Of a DNA stretch of 64,000 nt, positions 57,401-64,000 are shown in pieces. This DNA is from Axinella damicornis. Taxonomy: Eukaryota > Porifera > Demospongiae > Axinellida > Axinellidae. Numbering within the stretch: position 1 is the stretch's first letter; every line of letters starts with the position of its first letter. The notes beneath the pieces are model-generated. The model saw nothing but the letters and a program-made list of their open reading frames with translations, was not told where the DNA came from and searched no databases. The stretch spans positions 684,501 to 748,500 of the forward strand of contig OZ007510.1 in NCBI GenBank assembly GCA_963931865.1, in the 5' to 3' direction. The position numbers and the translations under genes are program-made.

Positions 57401-60400
57401 TCACACGATCCAAAGTGTTTTCAACCTGCTCGGGGATCACTGACAGCCGGTGGCCAATGGCACCTTGGTGGGACACATAGACAAAGTTGGGGTCGTTCTG
57501 TGCGGTACCCTGGAGTGGGGTGGGTGGGTGTGAGAGGGTTGGAGAGAGACATCCTAGAACAGACACTCCTACCTGTGATCCGTCCTCAGACTGTTCTGAT
57601 TCACTGCTGCCGTGAGGTGACCTGGGGTGGGTGTGGGGTTGTGCGGGCTGGGTCTGCCTCCCTGTCTGGGCTGGGGCCTTGTTGGTTGCTTTGCTCCAGA
57701 GCTTGCCTGCCTCTCCCTTCAGCCAGAGGAGGTAGCTGGAGATGTTTTCTCGCTCAAGAATGAGGTATACAAGGTAGGTGATGATCCCGACCAGAGAAAC
57801 CAGGATAGAGAAAAAGGTGGGGACGTTCAAGACACCGGCACCATTGGCATATGCCCCAGCAAGAATAAGGAAGGAGACGTCCTGTAGGACAATATATCAG
57901 GTGTCCTATAGAGCAGAAGGATGACCAATACTGTGTACCTACCTGTAAAATCAACTGCCCGAGTTGTCCATAAAACTGAACTCTCTTCTTTTGATTGATC
58001 CAAAATCTTCGAACCTTCATAGCCTTACACTCTACAAGACAGGCAAAAAACAAGTCGTATAACATTTATGCCACTACACCCGCTCTCCACGCCCCCACTA
58101 TCCATGATTACCTCCCTCCACTCACTCTTTATCCTGTAGACAACGATGCCCTGGTACACTCGTGAAACTCCACCCACCGCAACAGCCAGCAACAAGAAGA
58201 GAATCCCAAAGCCCCACACACAGGAAGCACAGCAGCCGGAGGTTGTGTCCCGACAGTGTGAATGGAAGTGGCCGTCACGGCTGATGTGGACGACCAACCA
58301 CAGGTTGATTGAGATGCTGAGGGTCAGCCAAAAGGTGGCTCTGAGTTGACGGATGATGGCACTTGTGAGGTGGAACTTAGCACTCCGATTTGCCTTCTCG
58401 TTGAGGTCAATGAATCGGCTGGCAAGGAGGAGGGAGAGCGGGACAATGAGAAGTGATACAACCAGAATGAGGAGTAGCGAGGTCCAGTAGATGTCGATGC
58501 CGGGGACGACATCACCACAAACAGCAGAGGAGAACTGGTCATATTTCATGGGGAGGGAGACACAGAACCCGGTGTCGCACCGGAGCGTGTGCCTGGCGGA
58601 CTCAGTGTAGTTCACTAACGCACTATTGAGCTGTACAGCAGCACAGGTCACTGTGGGGTTAAGACGGAAAGATGCCAACCTCTCACTGATCCACACCAAC
58701 AATGGACCCCTGGGTCTGTTCACTCACGGTCCAAGTGTGAGGCCGTGACAGCCTCTACCTTTACACTGCCCTCAAGCTCAGCCGCCCGGTTCAGCAGCTG
58801 CCCACTGCTGGTGCCTGCCAAAGTGGTCTGCAGGTAGCTGGCACTGAAGTTGATGGATGGGAGTGCACTCTGGAGGGAGGGGGTGGGGGGGAGTGGGAAT
58901 GTGGGAGAGTGGGAATGGGGATACGCACATGAGTGAGAGTAGGAGTATGGGAACAGGAGTATGGAGGAGTGGGAGTGTGGGGGTGGGAGTGTGGGTGGGG
59001 GGAGTGTGGGGATGGGGGAGTGTGGGGGTGGGAGTGGGGGTGGGGGGAGTGTGGGGGTGGGGGGAGTGTGGGGGTGGGAGTGTGGGTGGGGGGAGGTGGG
59101 GGTGGGAGTGGGGTGGGGGAGTGTGGGGATGGGGGAGTGTGGGGGTGGGAGTGGGGGTGGGGGGAGTGTGGGGGTGGGAATGGGGATGGGACTGCAGGAG
59201 TGTGGATGTTCACAACCAGTTGCAGGCTTGCAGCTCACCTCAAAGAAAGTAGTGTAGTTCTGCAAGGGCCCCAGGGCTTGTTCTACTCTGTCAACCAGCA
59301 GGGAGATGTTGGTGTGAGACTCCAACCCTGACGATACAGCTGCGGCCGTCTCCTAGAACAAGGAGGTAGTCACAGGATGAACGCACAGTGCACCCAGTCC
59401 CTCCACACCACAGTGCTAACCATTGCTCCCAGGAGGTTGCGCAATCCTCCCACACCCACAAATCCCTCCTGAAAGAGGCTAGCAGTCGAGAGTGAGGTGT
59501 AGTCTTCCCACCGCACTGGGAGGGAAGATGCGTTGTGCAGCAATTGCAGCTGGCTCTGGGTAGTGGGAGGTAGGAGGGAGAGCTCTCCAATCGTCTGGGA
59601 GATGGACTTCATGTTCTCAATGTAGGCAGACTGAAACAGGGAGAGAGCCATGCCCAATGATACCATGCTTTTTAGGATGCAGTAGTTCAATACCCACGTA
59701 ATCAGTCTATTGAGCCAGCCACTCTCGCCATACAGGAAGTTGTGGGGGGAACCAACTGAAGGGAAGAGAGGGTCTAGCAGCAGCTGTCATCAATTTGCTG
59801 ATCACTACAAACACGACCGCTTGTAACGTGAGAATACTAATGACATCTGCAAGACCCTCTCCAGCCTTTCGGATCACTTGACCTCAACTAGCTGTGCAGT
59901 GAGAGAATGGTCCAGCTCAGTCACATGATATAAATCAGTGGTGATCTATCTCCATGGTTACAGACCACCATCTTCTTCTGAAAGGTCTCGTGGCTACAGT
60001 ACAGATAACCAACAATGCTCACCATTTGGGCAGCGCCCAGTAAAATAATCTCCTCCAAGTTGTGTCGGTTTGCCAGCTGTAGAGCCACGAATAATGACTC
60101 GTTTCTACGGCAACCATCTAAAACCAGCTGTACAGTAAGGGGATAGCTTGGATTTTGCAGAATCAACCTCCCCAAAGGGTACTCCCCTTTCCACGTAGTC
60201 TGCTCATCAATTACATGCTTCATGATGAGGGAGAAGTTGTTTTGGGGGCCACACGCCCTCCCCATCATCCCTGCAACACTGATGAAGTAGCCAAAAGAAA
60301 GGGCACTAATGAGACACACTGCGCAGAATCCAAAGGCAAGTCTAAGGGAGGGAGAGGGCGGGAGAGGGAGGGAGGGAGGGAGGGAGAGGGTGGGAGGGAG

Positions 60401-61459
60401 GGAGGGAGGGAGAGGGTGGGTGGGAGGGAGGGTGGGAGGGAGAGGGTGGGACGGACGGAGGGAGGGAGGGAGGGAGGGAGGGAGGGAGGGAGGGAGAGGG
60501 CGGGTGGGAGGGAGGGAGGGAGGGAGAGGGTGGGAGGGAGGGAGGGAGGGAGGGAGGGAGGGAGGGAGGGAGGGAGGGAGGGAGGGAGGGAAGGGAGGAA
60601 GGAGGGAGGGAAAGATTAAGGGGGGAGGAGGGGAATGTGAATGGACTTCGTCATGTCTAAAGTAGCAAGCACCGTTGACATACTTTTTGAGCATTGTTCC
60701 AGCCTGGTGGGCTCCCTCGATATAGGTCCCATCCTCGCCATTGCAGTAGATGGCAACCACGTTGAAGAGTCCCCTCGCCATGGAAACCAGCAAGCATAAT
60801 ATCATTAGAAGAATGGAGAGTGCAAAGGTCACAGTCAGGGAGGAACGAAACCAGTCCCAGTTCTCCAACTGCCTGTGATAAAAGTTACCATACACTCATA
60901 AGATGGTCCATGCTGGCAATAGGCCATTCTCTACTGCTGGCTTGTAGTCTAGTTTACACAACCAAGGTTATCTCCCAAGCGGCTGGCTAATTGCATTTCA
61001 TTAGCCAGCTGCGTTTACATGCTCAAGTGTAAGTCCAGTTACCCTAGCAACGTAGCACTACATACACATTCCTCTTAGCCTCGTACCCAGGCCTGGGTAC
61101 AGGCTACATTCCTCTCAGAACTAGTTAGAGCAGGATGGACCAATGATGTAATGGTTTCCTGTGGTAACAAACTATCACATTATATTACCATAAGGTGTAG
61201 GATTGATCTATCTAATATCTATCTATCTATCTACGTATCTATCTATGTATCTATCTATGTATCTGTCTGTCTATCTGTCTGTCTGCAAGTCCGTACCTCG
61301 GTCCCAGGTACTCCTCTAGCTGTTCCTGGGACTGTGGGTAGCTAAAAGAGAAATTGTAGAAACGGGTCACGTTGCGAGTGAACTGGTGCAGGTGCTGTCC
61401 GAATGAGTTCAGGTGACTGCCTGACTCGTCATCAATGTGGAATGTAAGGTTGTTGACCT

Positions 61460-61493
<34 letters not shown>

Positions 61494-63486
61494 CATGAAC
61501 GAACCTGGAATACATGTGGCTGCTATCAGCTATGGGTTCTCACCAACTCCTCCAGGAAGGCCTCAAAGCTCCCATTGCTAGCAGCTGTCCACTGAAACAC
61601 AGAGTCCCCAAGAAGTTCAACGACTCTTGCTAACATCTGCTCTCCAGCTGCTGTGAGCGAGCTGAAGTTCACCTGGACACTCGGGACATACATGCCATCG
61701 CTGGTTAGCAGGCTTTCACACTGGTCTTGCAAGTCACTGGAGACGAATGAGGCATTGAGAGCAGTGACCTGGGAGCAGCCATCAGCGAGAGCCATCAGGG
61801 ACTCCCGCACAGGCTCTACGATTGCCTCCACGTTCTTCAGTCGGGACAAGTACTGTTTCAGATCGTCAGCATGGCGGTGGAGTGGACCCCTCTGCTCAAT
61901 CTCACAAGAAACCTGTCAAACCAGAGAAAACAGGTCAGATGTACTGGATGTACATCCCGACACAGTGACCGGCAGGGCACCATGAGCAGGTGTTGAGGAA
62001 GCAAGTTCTTACGTTTGTAGTGAAGTGGCCAACTCTACTGCTGAACTTGTTGTACACTTGAGCTCTGACTCTTGGGGCCACCGGACTGGAGGACAGAGAA
62101 ACAGTTCAGCTCACGAGTGACAGCGATACTGATGCCTGCCTGAGAGCAACTGTACACAGCTGTCCTGGCCAAGCAGTGGGACTCGTGAGTGCGGTGTAGC
62201 ACCCCGAGCTGACAGCCAGACAGTATACACAGACAGTGCACGGGGGGGGGGGGGGGGGGGGGGGGGAGAAGAGGAGGAAGGGGGAGAAGAGGAGGAAGGG
62301 GGAGAAGAGGAGGAAGGGGGAGAAGAGGAGGAAGGGGAAGAACTCACTCCAGTGTGGTGTTGTGCAGCTGCTGTGAGAGGGTATTGTAGTCAGTGACGAG
62401 GGTGTGGTTCACCTTGGAGAGAGAGTCATCCCTGAGTCTCACAAGCTGGAGGGAGGAGAGACAGCCTTTTCCCATGATGCAAATCCTACACCACGGGGTG
62501 TAGCCTCGTTACCAGGCCACGGGGTGTAGCCTCGTTACCAGGTCACGGGGTGTAGCCTCGTTACCAGGCCACGGGGTGTAGCCTGGTTACCAGGCCACGG
62601 GGTGTAGCCTGGTTACCAGGTCATGGGGTGTAGCCTCGTTACCAGGCCACGGGGTGTAGCCTGGTTACCAGGCCACGGGGTGTAGCCTCGTTACCAGGCC
62701 ACGGGGTGTAGCCTGGTTCCCAGGCCACGGGGTGTAGCCTGGTTCCCAGGCCACGGGGTGTAGCCTGGTTCCCAGGCCACGGGGTGTAGCCTGGTTCCCA
62801 GGCCACGGGGTGTAGCCTCGTTACCAGGCCACGGGGTGTAGCCTGGTTCCCAGGCCACGGGGTGTAGCCTCGTTCCCAGGCTAGGAATGAGGCTATGTGG
62901 GGTGCTAAAGTAGTACACCTATTGATGATCAGGAGACTACTGCCTCTGCTCTGTCTGGGTTTGCAGGTGCATGTTCAATATCGCTATAGTAGCAAGAGGA
63001 GCATCACAGATGGTTGCTGCGCACAACCAGGATGGTAAACTATGCCAGGATCTTAGAGTGCATGCTCCTTGGCTGGCCTACCACCAGTTGCCAGCAATAA
63101 AATCAGCTCCAATGGTATACAGGGTATGAGCTCTGGTGAAGATATCCATCCACACAACTATTTTTCATCTCTGGAGAGAACTATGGACTCCACACTGGTG
63201 GCCAACCCATCGTGTGATGTAAGTGCTCATAACACACGACTATAACAAGACTGTTCCTATTGTAGCCTCGTTCTCAGGCCCGTGCCGTGCAAGGGGTGAA
63301 AGCTGGGCAGAGGCCTGGAAACAAGGCCATTCTCTTGCGTACCTCTGGAAGTGTGCTGTTCACAGCCTCGCTCCCCTTGCGGACTCCGTCGCTGATCCAC
63401 CCGCTCCCTGCGAGCAGAATGCACACAAACACAAAGAGGCAGAGGAGCACCACCAGCAGACTCACCACCAGCGACCATGCGAACAC
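54476..63486 (-). CDS. Prominin-like multi-pass membrane protein with extra C-terminal membrane module (5' end outside window)
   Basis: Exons (minus): 63486-63343, 62445-62348, 62085-62013, 61912-61544, 61457-61297, 60872-60684, 60341-60023, 59755-59692, 59631-59420, 59352-59238, 58871-58729, 58653-58127, 58033-57943, 57882-57573, 57511-57319, 57212-56949, 54722-54476. Phases agree except at 60023/59755, where one boundary is uncertain. Prominin marks: a membrane segment (SLLVVLLCLFVFVCILL), a long sequon-rich ectodomain, two segments (ILLMILCLLVSMARGLF; FCAVCLISALSFGYFIS), then RACGP and PLTVQLVLDGCRRNES, like the conserved cysteine block of prominin. A second ectodomain ends at CGDVVP before IYWTSLLLILVVSLLIVPLS. 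Prominins organise cholesterol-rich membrane protrusions. The same exon runs on into further hydrophobic segments (see findings). The C-tail is Ser/Tyr-rich. TM1 should lie beyond the right edge. Confidence 0.82.
54774..55200. repeat. 63 bp minisatellite (21-codon period)
   Basis: About six to seven copies of a 63 bp unit. On the minus strand the copies stay in frame, repeating QPLMIDQLGAQSELGLLLSR, and a frame runs from the nearest copy into the last prominin exon. Probably intronic, perhaps an alternative exon. Confidence 0.85.
55317..55703. mobile_element. Palindromic MITE split by a second inverted-repeat element
   Basis: The outer element runs from TAGCCTCGTTCCTAG to GGGAGCGAGGCTA, flanked by GGCAGCCAC (55308-55316) and GGCTGCCAC (55704-55712). 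The inner element (about 55364-55655) has ends AAAGCAGGGAGGGCCTGGTA and its complement and inserted at the hairpin centre next to GTAC. Lies in the last prominin intron. Confidence 0.8.
55931..56550. mobile_element. About 620 bp MITE with about 70 bp inverted termini
   Basis: Left TAGCCTCGTACCCAGGCCCG.. and right ..CGGGCCTGGGTACGAGGCTA pair over about 70 bp, including GGGCCTGGTATCCACTGTT. Flanks CACAGTCA (55923-55930) and CACAGTCA (56551-56558) are identical, a target duplication of 8-9 bp. Non-coding. The longest TAGCCTCG-family member here. Confidence 0.85.
56620..56935. repeat. 37 bp minisatellite
   Basis: About eight copies of CTATGGTAATGGCTCGCTGG followed by TTGCTAAGACACTATCA. Intronic, next to the donor of exon 57212-56949. 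Confidence 0.93.
58872..59190. repeat. G-rich minisatellite
   Basis: Variable GTGGGGGTGGGAGTGGGG-type units filling the intron up to the acceptor of exon 58871-58729. The plus strand has many G-tracts and could form G-quadruplexes; the sense strand is C/T-rich. Confidence 0.92.
60344..60612. repeat. (GGGA)n with GGGT and CGGG variants
   Basis: About 270 bp. It reads as (TCCC)n on the sense strand and abuts the acceptor at 60342. Parallels the array at 36303. Confidence 0.95.
61076..61106. mobile_element. 31 bp palindromic element with perfect 9 bp duplication
   Basis: TAGCCTCGTACCCAG facing CTGGGTACAGGCTA, flanked by CATTCCTCT at 61067-61075 and 61107-61115. The shortest family member seen. 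Confidence 0.8.
61206..61285. repeat. (TATC)n / (TGTC)n microsatellite
   Basis: Tetranucleotide array with GTATC and TGTC variants, in the intron just downstream of the donor of exon 61457-61297. Confidence 0.93.
61459..61492. repeat. (GT)n microsatellite
   Basis: (CA)n on the sense strand, abutting the acceptor of exon 61457-61297. Confidence 0.95.
62241..62336. repeat. G-run plus 20 bp GA-rich minisatellite
   Basis: A homopolymer of about 26 G followed by about 3.5 copies of AGAAGAGGAGGAAGGGGGAG, in a prominin intron. Confidence 0.92.
62491..62894. repeat. 26 bp minisatellite built on the TAGCCTCG terminus
   Basis: About 15 copies of CACGGGGTGTAGCCTCGTTACCAGGC (or ..TGGTTCCC..), ending in a complete small palindrome TAGCCTCGTTCCCAGGCTAG..GAGGCTA. 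It looks like expansion of one half of a palindromic element. Confidence 0.9.
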
Positions 63487-63529
63487 CTGCGCAGTCAACG
63501 TGAGGTTCCTGTACATACAGCAAAACGTT

Positions 63530-64000
63530 CACTAAAACTCCCAGTAAAATGTTCAGTAAAACACTCAGTAAAACACTCAGTAAAACACTCAGTAAAATAC
63601 TCAATGAAACCTCAGTAAAACATTCAGTAAAACTCTTAGTAAAACACTCAGTAAAACTCTCAGTAAAACTCAATCAGTAAAACACTCAGTAAAACTCCCA
63701 GTAAACACTCAGTAAAACACTCAGTAAAACTCCCAGTAAAACACTCCCAGTAAACACTCAGTAAAACACTCAGTAAAACACTCAATGAAACTCTCAGTAA
63801 ACACTCAGTAAAACAGTCAGTAAAACTCCCAGTAAAACACTCAGTAAAAGTCTCAGCTCAGTAAACACTCAGTAAAACACTCAGTAAAACTCCTAGCAAA
63901 ACACTCAGTAAAACTCTCAGTAACTCCCAGTAAACACTCAGTAACTCTCAGTAAACACTCAGTAAACACTCACCTCAGTAAAACACTCCTAGTAAAACTC
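63530..64000. repeat. 11-12 bp minisatellite (CAGTAAAACACT)
   Basis: Dozens of degenerate copies of CTCAGTAAAACA running to the window edge, upstream of the first visible prominin exon. Confidence 0.95.

Overview
The window is nuclear DNA of an animal. Its genes are split by many short GT-AG introns, and its families are metazoan: ZFYVE26/spastizin, SLC46 transporters and a prominin. It also carries LINE retrotransposons, a satellite array, microsatellites and many small inverted-repeat elements. Compact genes with abundant foldback elements would suit an early-branching invertebrate such as a sponge, but nothing here proves the taxon.

Layout. (1) 187-6823, minus strand: one gene joining a degenerate kinesin motor, a proline-rich linker with PPxY motifs and a run of ankyrin repeats. 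It leaves the left edge. (2) 7958-10503: a convergent pair, a SLOG-like Rossmann-fold gene (plus) and a phosphoribosyltransferase-like gene (minus). A decayed copy of both lies at about 12463-13170, next to a dead LINE fragment. (3) 15037-26448: a complex satellite. Its unit of roughly 450-500 bp is an internal dimer. It is interrupted by a nearly intact 5 kb LINE (18971-24035) and by a GC-rich MITE. The LINE ORF1 starts with a SAND-like domain, and ORF2 follows in the same frame after a single UAG with no AUG of its own. (4) 27711-45077, minus: a ZFYVE26 orthologue in 29 exons whose reading phases all agree. (5) 45256-54233: three SLC46-family transporters (+, -, +) with the same exon structure. 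The first is head to head with ZFYVE26, and the second and third share a 283 bp divergent promoter region. (6) 54476 to beyond about 63486, minus: a prominin-like gene that continues after its fifth membrane segment into an extra hydrophobic, probably four-pass module.

Two patterns cross gene boundaries. A family of palindromes with TAGCCTCGTTCCCAGG-type ends, from 31 to about 620 bp, is scattered through introns and intergenic DNA, often with 8-9 bp target duplications. Many long introns have a microsatellite ((TCCC)n or (CA)n on the sense strand) lying directly against the 3' splice site.

Gene models were built by eye from splice consensus, phase continuity and protein similarity. No search was run.
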